Below are positions 10,590 to 20,320 of a stretch of 36,251 nucleotides of DNA, piece after piece (position 1 is the first letter of the stretch; every line of letters starts with the position of its first letter). The position numbers and the translations under genes were made by a program. The notes beneath the pieces are model-generated. The model was given only the letters and a program-made list of their open reading frames with translations. It made no database searches and was not told the origin of the DNA. This stretch comes from Penium margaritaceum (lineage: Eukaryota > Streptophyta > Zygnematophyceae > Desmidiales > Peniaceae), in contig SZWC01008669.1 in assembly GCA_023375785.1 (NCBI GenBank), forward strand, positions 23,211-59,461, given 5' to 3'.

Positions 10590-11700
10590 CCCGTGGCTCC
10601 ACCTGTCTCCTCCACTCCCACGGTTGTGAGTGGGGATCCTAGTACCAAAGCCATCGGCTTGACCACCTTGGCCATCATTGCAGACCTTCACCCAGGCTCC
10701 GCACAGGGCTACGCCATGGTTCATCATGAGCATCGGCACATTGTTGTGGCTGCACTCGCGCGCATCCTAGAAGGGGCTTGAGATGCACACACTCTCTCAG
10801 TCGGCTTTATAGCATGCCCAGAGGACCCAGCCACCCTGCGCGAGGCACAAGCCTCTCTTGAGGTCGCACACTGGGACGCTGCCTGCGCCGATGAGCTCGT
10901 TGCTATCCGACATCACCACATGTACGACCTCGTTGACCTTCCTCCGGGATGGAAGGCCATCGGCGCCAAGTGGGTCTTTCGGCGCAAGTGGAAGACCGAC
11001 GGGTCCTTGGACAAGTACAAGGCCCGCCTTACAGCCAAGGGGTTTGCCCAGATTCCAAAAGTCGGTTATGACCAGATCTTTGCCCCAGTTGGCCGGTTCT
11101 CCACTAGTCGGGCACTCTTCAGCCTGGTCGCCTGGCATGGGTGGGAGCTGCATCAGATGGATGTGAGCAACGCTTTTCTACATGGTTCACTAGAGGGTGA
11201 GGAACTCTACATGGTGCTTCCCCCAAGCTTCAACGTTGGGACTGGGAGAGTCTGGCGACTGCGCAAGGCCCTCTATGGCCTGGAGCAGTCGCCTTGGTAC
11301 TAGAACCAAGAAATCAGCAGCACGCTCCTTCGTGGCGTGCTCCAACGCAGCACCGCTAACCCCGCACTATTCATCAGTCTGCTCGACCAGACTTTTGCCG
11401 TTGTTGTGGTTTACATCGACGATTTGCTCATTGCGTCACCAAACACGGCGGCCATCAAGCATGTCAAGGACCTGCTGCACGCCGCCTATTAGATGAAGGA
11501 CCTCGGATCTGCGAGAGTCTTCCTGGACATGGAGTTGGAGCATGATCGCTCCCACGGCGTCCTGTATATCCACCAGGCCGCCTATGTGCAGACACTGTCC
11601 ACCCGCTTTGCGAAGGACCTGCCACTCGTGCCGAGCGCATCCTCACCCATGTCACCCGATGGCAAAGTGAAGCTGAAGAGTCCTCACCCAGCTGTCCTTG
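10590..11700 (+). pseudogene. pol: Copia copy B reverse transcriptase (broken)
   Basis: This RVT_2-type reverse transcriptase would copy the element RNA into DNA. Recognisable blocks are VYDLVDLPPGWK-like sequence (about 10920), GAKWVFRRKWK, YKARLTAKGFAQ, WELHQMDVSNAFLHG with the first catalytic Asp, and YIDDLL at 11412-11429 with the Asp pair intact. It is broken by TGA near 10779 (CGA in copy A) and by TAG at 11301-11303 and 11490-11492. The last two stops occur at identical codons in copy A. Confidence 0.88.
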
Positions 11701-12063
11701 TGCAGTGGTAAGCAGGGGTGCATTGCATGCAACATTGCTGAGGCTGAGTAAGTCGCTCTTGGCTCAGGCGCGTGTGAGTGTGTGGTTCTGTCATCTCTTG
11801 TCTGAGTTGCGTCACTCTGTCGCATCCATCACTTTGCACTGTGACAATGAGAGTGCCATGGCCATCGCCGACAATGACGGCGTACATTTCACATGCACAA
11901 AGAACATCAACGTTGAGCATCACTATGTGTGTTCGTTGTTGCATGACGGCAGCATCAGCATCGTGTAGTTTGAGACAGCACGGCATTTGGCTGATTTTTT
12001 TACCAAGGCACTGAAGCGCGACTCGTTCAAGAAGGCTGTGAGTTTAGTCGGCATGCGTCCGTG
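11701..12063 (+). pseudogene. pol: Copia copy B RNase H remnant
   Basis: Only the C-terminal part of RNase H remains. Compared with copy A, about 320 bases are missing at about 11700 (the equivalent of roughly 18389-18706), which removes the thumb/connection part and the first catalytic Asp. The surviving segment matches the CDNESAMAIADND, HYV and FTKAL blocks. A TAG replaces Trp at about 11967. The terminal TAA of copy A is changed, and the frame runs on to TGA at 12061-12063. Confidence 0.85.
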
Positions 12064-12164
12064 AGGGACTCTCTCTGTCCCTGCTTGCGTTTCTGCTTGG
12101 CCTGGGGGAGTTAGGTCATTGACTGTATCTCAGCCCGCACATGTGCACTACGCTTGTGAGTCGT

Positions 12165-12723
12165 AGGGGAGTGTTGGTTTTCATGCATCTCTCATTGTAC
12201 TCTTTTGTGTCCTCCCGGCTTGTGTACATCTCGTGCAGATGACTGACGGCAAGACTTGACGCCGCTGGAGTGTCGCTCGGTGGAGCCGAGGCACGCTGAG
12301 GCTCACTCACTCATCGCTGGAGCCTCCTCCCTCTGGCGATGCGCTCAGCTCAGGTTTTGGGCTGTCAAGCGACTAGCAGGGCTCACCGAGAAAACCCTGC
12401 CTGCCAGAAAACAGGTCCTAGACTATTTTTTGATTGGCTAGTTAGCTGAGCAACAAGTTCTACACTACTGGGGGTGAGCTAGAACTTGGAGGGGTCTCCC
12501 ATTGTTGCTCATTCTTCATTCCTAATCAGTCACTTTCAGTTTTCAGCTGCTTTCTGGCGCTAACACTGGCACGCACGTTTTTTAGTAACAAACCCAGAGC
12601 TTCCAGTCTTAGACTCTACAGCAGCACACTGAGGGGACAGCAGACTTAAGCAACGAGCGTGGAAGCCCGCATGCTGCATCAACAACACATGCTGCCCCAA
12701 CCTGCTGCCTAGGTTTTCTAGCT
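12165..12723 (+). repeat. Polypurine tract and copia LTR3 (internally deleted)
   Basis: AGGGGAG (12165-12171) precedes TGTTGG at 12172. The LTR ends CTAGCT at 12723 and is only 552 bases long because about 300 bases are missing at about 12352, between CTCAGCTC and GGTTTTGGGCTG. No primer site follows it, so it is a 3' LTR. Several sites in its second half are shared with LTR1 rather than LTR2. Confidence 0.85.
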
Positions 12724-13232
12724 GCAACGAGCAGTAGCCCGCTACTCGTAGCTAGCAGCAGGCAGCTGCCCGCTGTGAGAGATGAGAAAGAGAAAAAAAA
12801 TGCAAGAAAAAAATCCCCCACCCCACCAGCTTTGCTGCCGCGGCTGCAACAGCTGTCTTTGCTGCTGCAACCGCCACAGCAACTGCATCAGCCCGCAGAA
12901 GCAGCAGTTGCTGCTGCAAGTGCACCCGCAGTAGCAGCAGTAGCAGCAACAACAGTAGCAAGAGCAGCAACAATAGCAGGAGCCGCAAGAGTAGGAGCAA
13001 TAGCAACAGCAGCTACAATAGTGGCCCCAACAACCACCACTACTGACGTCAGCATCCCGCTGCTGACGTCACTACAACGTCATCAGCTCACTACAAAAAC
13101 AAAAAACAAAAAAGGGGGGCAAGGGAAGGGGGAAGTAAACCCCAAGGTGGACAGGACGTCCACCGCCCTGAGCAGATGTCAGTGCTGACGTCAGCACCAC
13201 GAAAAGAAAATTAAAAAAAAGGGCTCCACACG
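12724..13232 (+). other. Remainder of copy A 5' leader
   Basis: This continues the leader interrupted at 4777. It holds an A-rich stretch (about 12783-12815), CAG/GTAGCAGC repeats, and the TGACGTCA palindromes CTGACGTCAG (13043-13052) and GCTGACGTCAGC (13184-13195). The block GGGGCAAGGGAAGGGGGAAG (about 13118) matches copy B near 6488. An A-rich run leads to gag. Confidence 0.7.
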
Positions 13233-14830
13233 ATGGCTGGTAGCCCCACTGGTGAGGGGTCCCCCTCTGTTGGGGGGACCCCCATCCCCCCTTTCTTGCA
13301 GCGGCTCCAGCAGCAACAGGAGCAGCAGCAACAGCAACAGTAGCGTCAGCAGCAGTAGCAACGGCAGCAACACGAGCAGCAACAGCAATAGCAACAGCAC
13401 CAGAAGCAATACTAGCAGTGGCAGGAGGAGTAGTAGACGTAGTAGGATCAACAGCAGTAGGAGGAGCAACAGCAATAGCATCAGCGGAAGTAGTAAAAGC
13501 AGCAGCAACAGCAGCGGTAGCAGCCCTCTGGCGTCGTTGGCGAAAACCCTGACCCCCTCGTTGCTCTTGAATAATAGCTCACTGCCCTAACACAGCAGCT
13601 TGTGGCACTATAGCCGTTGGTCTCTCAGACTGCCCCCATTGCGCCGCCATCCTTCACCCCTCCAGAGCACGCCAGCCGAGCTGTGTCTACTACCACTCAC
13701 TACCTAGCGCAGCAGCAGACTCACCGCCAGCGGCAGTCAGTGACCTCCGTCCTTGGCCCCACTCTGGGTGCCGCCCGCAGGCAAAAGGACTTTGAGACGC
13801 CGCCGCCGTCGCTTCAGGCCGGCGTGTGGTTCCAGAGCTGGGAGCTCATCTTCCAGATCTGGGCGCAGGGTGAGGGCCTTTGGGCATACTACACCCTGCT
13901 GTACATTGCCACCCTGGCCGACCTGTTATATGACGCTGGTTGTGACGTCCGTGCTTTAGTCCCTATCGCCCCTCCGGCTTCCTGCCTCGCCCTCGAGCCC
14001 TTCTGAGGCAACTTCACCACTGGCGCCACCCGAGACCCTGCAACTGCGTGGCACGTCCTCACTCGTCCCCATCGCCCGTCCAGCGAGGCTGAAACCAGCT
14101 GCCTACTGCAGGAGTTCAACTCCTTGCACATGGGGGAGACCGGGACGGTCACCTCCTACTGGCAACGGGCGGAGGACATCCTTCGTCGCCTCCGCAAGTC
14201 TGCCCCACCCCCTCTGGCCACGCTCCTCACCATCAACCGCGGTGCCACCAACACGTACGCGGACGTTTTCATCCACTACCCTCACGACGTTCTCTCCACC
14301 ATGGCGGCCCAGGGCACCCTTATGCCCTGGGCATACGAGCTCTTCCTCCGGATTGAGGAAGCTCTTTTGGAGTCCCGCTTAAGTGCACGGAGGCCGTCGC
14401 CTCCCTTGACGTCGCTGCCCCTGCCGTCGCCTCCGTGGCCGTCGCCTCCCCCGCCACATCTACCTCATCATCGACAGAGAAGAAAAAGAGCCAGAACAAG
14501 AAAGGCAAGGTTCACCACCAGAAGCAGCAGTAGCTGTCCACCGGATCCAGCAGTGGCGGCTCTGTGTGCCACAACTATGGCCAGCCCGGGCACGGGTGGT
14601 ACACGTGCCCTCTACCAACGGATGAGGCGCGCGTCATCGCCACCATGCGTCCTGAGCGCAAGCACCGTCTCACCTCTGCCACGGTAGCTGTCGTCGGCTC
14701 TCACACCTCAGCCTCGTCCAACAGCTCCACCACTCCGGTTGCCTCACCAGGCCCACTGCCACTAGCACCGCAGCCATCGGCGCCGGAATAGTCAACCTTC
14801 TACCCGGGCTATGGCGCAATCACCCTGCAC
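13233..14830 (+). pseudogene. gag: Copia copy A gag (broken by TAG codons)
   Basis: The ATG at 13233 starts MAGSPTGEG and runs in frame into a polyGln segment (about 13300-13535) holding roughly twelve TAG codons among about twenty CAG and ten CAA codons. The capsid-like core follows (MVSQTAPIAPPSF from 13617, then SYWQRAEDILRRLRK), interrupted by TGA near 14004 where copy B has TCA. A zinc-knuckle-like motif at 14567-14608 reads C-H-N-Y-GQPGHGWYTC: the second Cys is Tyr. The length and order equal those of copy B. Confidence 0.85.
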
Positions 14831-15150
14831 CCCATCTACACCCCCGGGGCCACCTCCCATTAGCACCAGCTGGAGCAATTCATCGCGCTCCAGCTCAGCC
14901 TGCCTCACCCTCCTCCCCAGGGAAGTGCATGTAGCATCACTTCTTGCTCTTCTGTCTAGCCCTGCATGATTGAGATTGAGGTACGGTCCTGCCCCATTTC
15001 TTTGTCTATCTCTTTGTCTCTCATGGTCTTTGCTACCCCTTCCGATGACAACGTTGCTTGGCTTGAAAATTGACAGTCTCGGTTCGCGCCTCCTTCCACC
15101 GCGTCCGCGTCCCTTGCTTGCTGCCATGTGACCGTTACCGATCTAGCAAA
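14831..15150 (+). pseudogene. Copy A gag-pol junction, degraded
   Basis: This stretch aligns with copy B 8170-8500 and carries scattered TAG codons where copy B has sense codons, for example near 14863 and 14958. It links the zinc knuckle to the protease and contains no separate motif. Confidence 0.6.
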
Positions 15151-16550
15151 CCCGGTCCAGGACCCTGCTAAGACCTAGGTCATCGACTCCGGGGCCACGC
15201 ATCACATGACGGCCTCTTGTGAGGCCTTTAGTATGCTCGGTCCTGTAGGCAATGTCTCCGGTGTCCGGACAGGCTCTGGCCAGGTGTTGCCTATCCGAGG
15301 TGTTGTCGTTCGTTTCCGTGGTCCCTCCGGTGACGTCTTTCTGACCGATGTCCTCTTCGTCCCTGGTCTTGAGCTCAGCCTACTGTTCGTCACTGCCCTT
15401 GACTGCATGAGCATGGACGTTGTGCACTCGCATGGTATTGGCACGGTGTCGATGCGGCCGTCTGGTCTTGTTGTACTGCACGCCACCGCCCGTGGCAACC
15501 TATGGCATGTCCCTCGCCTCTCCTCCTCTCCTTCCGTCTCCTCCTGTCAGCCGCCACAGGCCATGTGTTTTTCACCAGTAAAATTTCTCCTCAGCACACT
15601 CGTCCCTTGCACCGCCGCCTCTGCCACGTCCACTCTGCCGCCATAGACAGCATGATGCGCACCTAGCCGGCGAAGAGGCTTGACCCAGAGCCTTTCCCCC
15701 TCCCGTGCCCCATTGAGTGCATTGAATGCGCTCACGGGAAGATGCACCGGTCGACGTACCCCTTGTCTTCCTCCCGTGCGTCCGCCCCTCTCGACCTTGT
15801 CCACTCAGACGTCATGGGTCCTCTCCCCACCGAGTCTGTCGGCGAGCATAGTCGATATGTCCTCACCCTCACTGATGACTATTCTCGCTATCGCTGGGTC
15901 TTCTGCCTTCGGCAGAAAATCGATGTCGCCCATGCCATCCAAGACTGGCTTGTCCTTGCAGAGTACGAGTGTGGCGGCTCTCTCCAACGCTTTCGCTCTG
16001 ATCGTGGTGGTGAGTACATGGGTGAGGGCACAACCTTTCTCGCCTCCCCCGGCATCCGCCATGAGACGTACGCGCCTTACACGCCCGCCGAGAACAGTGT
16101 CTCCGAGCGGGGGAACCGTACCATTGCCGACGCCGTCCGCACCATGCGCGTCGAGTCTGGTCTCTGCGATGGCTTCTGTATTGAAGCAATGGCCTCCATG
16201 ACCTAGGGCTAGAACCGGATTCCCCACGGTCCCCTTCCTTGCCATTGCACACCATACCAGCATTGGTGCGGTCATCGAGCTGACCTCCGCCCGGCTCGTG
16301 TATGGGGTCGCATGGCCATTGTGTGACCGCCCGTCCCGCAGCAGGGCGGCAAGCTCGCCCCCTGCGGACGTCCCTGCACTTTCCTTACTGTCTCTCGTCA
16401 GTCGAAGGCTTGGCGCTTCTGGGATCCCTCCCGGCACTACATCGTTGAGTCCCGGGATGCCCTCTTCTTCGAGGACATATTTCTTCGCGACCTCATGTGC
16501 TCTGACTCGTCCATGTCCATCCCGTCGTGTGGGGGAGTGGTGAGTCCGTC
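15151..16550 (+). pseudogene. pol: Copia copy A protease and integrase
   Basis: The aspartic protease motif DSGATHHM is intact at 15185-15208, preceded by TAG where copy B has Trp. The GAG-pre-integrase zinc region follows (about 15600-15750), then an integrase core with all three catalytic acids: Asp at 15808 (HSDVMGP), Asp at 16000 (SDRGGEY) and Glu at 16105 (SERGNRT), the last two about 35 residues apart as in retroviral-type integrases. TAG codons at 16204 and 16210 replace the Trp codons of TWAWNR. A further shift follows near 16250. Motifs are good, but the frame is not translatable as one protein. Confidence 0.88.
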
Positions 16551-16596
16551 CTCCGTCCCGTCGCTTCCGGGTGACACATCCCTCAATCCCTCTGAG

Positions 16597-17140
16597 CCGG
16601 CAGCCCCAGTCGCGGCCGCTGGTCCCTCCGAGCCGGCAGCCCCGGTCGCGTCTACTGCACCCTTTGCGCTAGTAGTCCCAGTCGCGTCCACTGGTCCCTC
16701 TGAGCCTGCAGCCCCAGTTGTGTCAACTGGTCCCTCCGGGCTAGCAGCCCCATTTGCGTCCGCTTGTCCCTCCGAGCCGGCAACCCCAGTCGCGTTCGTT
16801 GGTCCCTCCGGGCTGGCCGCCCCAATCACATCCGCTGGTCCCTCCGGGCCTGCAACCCCACTCGCGTCCGCTGGTCCCTCCGGTCTAGCAGCCCTAGTTG
16901 CGTCCGCTGGTCCCTCCAATTCGGCTGTCCCAGTCGCGTCTGCTAGTCCCACCAAGCCGGCAGCCCCAGTCGCGTCCGCTGGCCCCTCAGGACTAGTAGC
17001 CCGAGTCGCGTGTACTTGTCCTTTTGGACCGGCAACCCCAGTTGCGTCCGCTGGCCCCTCTGGGCCAGCAACTGCAGTCCCTCCAGTCGGGCCAGCAGCC
17101 CCGGTTACATCCGCGGGCCCCTCCGGGCCAGCAATCCCAT
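16597..17140 (+). repeat. 36-bp tandem repeat between IN and RT, copy A
   Basis: About fifteen copies of a 36-base unit, in frame with the downstream RT, encode 12-residue units such as SEPAAPVASTGP and SGPATPLASAGP. The array stays open with no stop codon for its whole length. It lacks charged residues apart from Glu, Lys and Arg in a few units, so it should be a disordered linker. Confidence 0.87.
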
Positions 17141-18600
17141 CCGCCTCCATTGTGCCGGCGGACTCAGTGCCATGGCCTGCCTTGCCACGCTACACGCGTG
17201 GCCCATGCGGCAGCCTCCGACCCAAACTGTCAGTGAGCGCGCAGACTGTTGCACCGCGCTGCGTGCCGCCTCGATCCCCCGTGGCTTCACGTGTCTCCTC
17301 CACTCCCACGGTCGTGAGTGGGGATCCTGGCACCAAGGCTCTCGACCTGACCACCTCGGCCATCATTGCAAGCCTTCACCCGGGCTCCACACTGGGTTGC
17401 GCCATGCTTCATCATGAGCATCAGGAAGTTGTTGTGGCTGCATTCGCGCGCATCCCACCTGGGGCTCGAGATGCACACGCTCTCTCAGTCTGCTCCACAG
17501 CACGCCCGGAGGACCTAGACACCCTACGCGAGGCACTAACCTCTCCTGAGGTCATACACTGGGACGCTGCCTGCACCGATGAGCTCACCGCTATCCAACT
17601 GCACCACGTATACGACCTCGTCGACCTTCCTCCAAGACGGAAGGCCAACGGCGCCAAGTGGGTCTTTCGGTGCTGGTGGAAGCCCGACGAGTGCTTGGAC
17701 ACGTACAAGGCCCGCCTTATAGCAAAGGGGTTTCCCCATATTCCTGGGGTCGATTACGACCAGATCTTTGCCCGAGTTGGCCGGTTCTCCACTAGCCGGG
17801 TACTCTTTAGCCTGGTCGCCCAGCATGGGTGGGAGCTGCATCATTTGGATGTGAGCAACGCTTTTCTCCATGGTTCACTGGAGGGTGAGGAGCTCTACAT
17901 GGAGCAAGCCCCAGGCTTCGACAATGGCACTGGAAGAGTGTGGAAACTGCGTAAGGCCCTCTATGGCCTAAAGCGGTCGCCTCGGTGTTAGAACCAAGAA
18001 ATGAGTAACACGCTCCTTCGTAGCGGGCACCAACACACAACTACTAACCCCGCACTTTTTGTCAGTCTGCAAGGCCAGACTTTTGCCGATGTTCCCCTTT
18101 ACGTCGACGATCTGCTCATTGCGTCGCTAGACACGGCTGCCATCCAACGTGTCAAGGGCTTGCTGCACGCCGCCTACTAGGTGAAGGATCTCGGATCTGC
18201 CAGAGTCTTCTAGGGCATGGAGCTCGAGCATGATCGCTCCCAGGGCGTCTTGCACATCCACTAGGTCTCCTATGTGCAGACACTGTCCACTCGCTTTGCA
18301 GAGGACCTGCCACTCAAGCCGAGCACATTCTCACCCATGTCACCCGATGGTCAGGTGAAGGTGAAGAGTACTGACCCTGCCGTTGTGGGGGAGCCAGTTG
18401 ACGTGACCACGTACCTACGAGTCATCGGGTCACTGATGTTCGTGGCGACGACGACACGCCAAGACATCGCGTTCGCCGTCAACCTCCTAGCCCAGTTCTC
18501 TCAGGAGCCGCGTCACCTCCACTACGAGGCCGCGATCCGAGTACTGAGCTATGTCGTCTCGACTCCTCGGTGAGGTCTCATGTTCCGCCGTTAGCCATTT
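17141..18600 (+). pseudogene. pol: Copia copy A reverse transcriptase
   Basis: The frame that starts before the repeat array stays open to 17991, so this is the longest intact piece of the element (498 codons from 16495). RVT_2 blocks are VYDLVDLPP, GAKWVFRCWW, YKARLIAKGF, WELHHLDVSNAFLHGSLEGE with a catalytic Asp, and KLRKALYGLKRSPR. After TAG at 17989 the same frame resumes to the second catalytic pair in YVDDLL (18100-18117). Further TAG codons lie at 18178, about 18211 and about 18262. The connection segment (MSPDG, TRQDIAFAVNLLAQF) is complete, unlike in copy B. Confidence 0.9.
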
Positions 18601-19050
18601 GTTGTCGCGGTGGGCTACACCGATAGTGACTGGGCTGGCAGTTCAGACGGTAAGGGCCGCACGGGCTGGATCTTTTTGATTGGCGACACAGCTATGTCCT
18701 GGCGCATTGGCAAGCAGGGTTGCATTGCACGTAGCACTGCTGAGGCTGAGTACATTGCTCTTGGCTCAGGCGCGTGTGAGAGTGTGTGGTTGCGTCGTCT
18801 ATTGTCCAAGTTCCGTCAGTCCGTCGCATCCATCACATTGCACTGCGATAATGAGAGTGCCATGGCCATCGCCGACAATGACGACGTGCATCACACACAC
18901 ACAAAGCACATCAACATTGAGTATCACTATGTGCGTTCATTATTGGATGACGGTAGCATCAGTATCGTGTGGGTTGAGACAGCACGGCAGTTGGCTGACT
19001 TCTTCACCAAGGCACTGAAGCTCAACTCGTTCAAGAAGGCTGTGAGTTAA
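18601..19050 (+). pseudogene. pol: Copia copy A RNase H, all motifs present
   Basis: This 146-codon stretch is uninterrupted from 18610 to TAA at 19048-19050. It has the copia RNase H motifs YTDSDWAG (first Asp), STAEAEY (Glu), HCDNESA (Asp) and the C-terminal HTKHINIEYHYVR...LADFFTKAL block. It is just preceded by TGA and TAG in the equivalents of Trp and Gln codons (about 18571 and 18592), so it is cut off from RT. It is the best-preserved domain of the block. Confidence 0.92.
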
Positions 19051-19168
19051 GTCGGCATGCATTCGTGAGTGACTCCCTCTTTCTCTGCTTGCATTTTTGC
19101 TTCGCCTCGGGAGGTTTGGTCGTTGACTGTGTCTCTGCCCGCACATGTGCACTACGCTTGTGAGTCAT

Positions 19169-20023
19169 GGGGGAGTGTTGGTTTTTGTTGATCTCTCATT
19201 GTACTCTGTTGTGTCCTCACGACTTGTGTACATCGACGTGTACATGATTGACTGTGAGACTTGACGCCGCAGGGGTGTCGCTCGGTGGAGCCGAAGCACG
19301 CTGAGACCTACTCACCCGTCGCTGGAGCCTCCTCCCTCTGGGGATGCGCTCAGCTCCATCGACAGGCCTCCTCGGTGGTCGGGCCGCCGGCGGTCACTGC
19401 CACTACAAATGATGTGTGGATGCACCTAGCACTTTGTCTGGCTGTGGAATTGCATCTGTAGCGTCATGCGGTTCCTAGGGTCCATGTCTCTTGTTGTATG
19501 GCCCTATTTGGCATCGTTGACAATCGTAGGCACCACCTGGTTTTGGGCAGCCATAACTCTTCACTGCTATTTTCCTAGCTTATTCTGACCGTAGGAATGC
19601 GTTCGTAGCGGCGGTATTATGGTATGTTCCAGTTTTCAGGCAAAGTGGACGACGCACGGGTTTTGGGCTGTCGGGCGTTTGGCACGGCTCATTGAGAAAA
19701 CCCTGCATGCAATAAAATAGGTCATAGACTATTTTCTGATTGGCTGTTTAGCTGAGTAACAAGTTCTACACTAGTGGGGGGGAGCTAGAACTTGTAGGGG
19801 TCTCCCATTGTTGCTCATTCTTCATTCCTAATCAATCACTTTCAGTTTTTAGCTACTTTATAACACTGGCGCGCACGTTTCAGAGTAACAAACCCAGAGC
19901 CTGTAGACTTAGACTCTAGAGCAACATACTGAGGGGGAAGCAAACTTAAACAATGAGCGTGAAAGCCCGCACGCTGCATCAACAACGCATGCTACCCCAA
20001 CCTGCTGCCTAGGTTTTCTAGCT
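19169..20023 (+). repeat. Polypurine tract and copia LTR4 (3' LTR of copy A)
   Basis: GGGGGAG (19169-19175) precedes TGTTGG at 19176. The LTR is 848 bases, ends CTAGCT at 20023, and is followed by the duplication GTGAC. It is the most diverged of the four LTRs by eye. Confidence 0.88.
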
Positions 20024-20028
20024 GTGAC
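20024..20028. repeat. Target-site duplication, right (GTGAC)
   Basis: This is identical to 3227-3231 and abuts the end of LTR4. Confidence 0.8.
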
Positions 20029-20320
20029 ATGACCTACATCTTCTGTGCCATGACCATCTGGAGCATCAGCTGTGTCTGTTGCATTGACTTCATTTAAGGC
20101 ACAGGCAACATCTACTACACTTACTACACTGAAATCATCGGCTGCATTGGAAGCATCAGGTGCATTGATAACATCATCTCCACTAGCAGCTTCAGTTGCA
20201 TCGGCAACATCTGCTACATCGGCGACCTCAGCTACATCGGCAGCATTAGATGTATCGCTAGCATCGACCTCATCCATAGCACCAGCTGCATCAACAACAC
20301 CAGCGAAATTTGCTCATACT
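20024..20320 (-). pseudogene. Acidic Ala/Asp/Val-rich frame, 5' part (split)
   Basis: Minus-strand frame with a TGA at about 20318 and the first ATG at 20277, reading MDEVDASDTSNAADVAEVAD and continuing with DVADVADATEAASG-type repeats. It is open through to the copia edge. If the insertion and one GTGAC copy are ignored, the frame continues without a shift into 3231-3010. The composition (Asp/Glu-rich, almost no Lys/Arg) matches that segment. No signal peptide or known domain was recognised. Whether the ATG at 20277 is the true start is unknown, because acidic coding-like sequence also occurs upstream on this strand. Confidence 0.45.

Larger units (their letters stand above)
3232..20023 (+). 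mobile_element. Ty1/copia block: two copies, four LTRs
   Basis: Four related LTRs (3232, 4778, 12172, 19176) enclose one short leader piece and two complete-length but dead gag-pol regions, all in the plus orientation. The outermost LTRs are flanked by GTGAC. LTR1 and LTR2 are each followed by a primer site, LTR3 is not. This fits copy B (4778-12723) inserted in the 5' leader of copy A. Bases flanking the inner copy (CCAGT left, GCAAC right) do not match, so its own duplication is lost or it arrived differently. Domain order PR-IN-RT-RNase H identifies Ty1/copia. Confidence 0.9.

Noticed and set aside
3232..20023. Reassignment of UAG to Gln, as known in some green algae
   Set aside because: Many TAG codons stand at conserved Trp positions, TGA and TAA stops also occur, and the copies carry other inactivating changes. 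Decay explains it without a code change.
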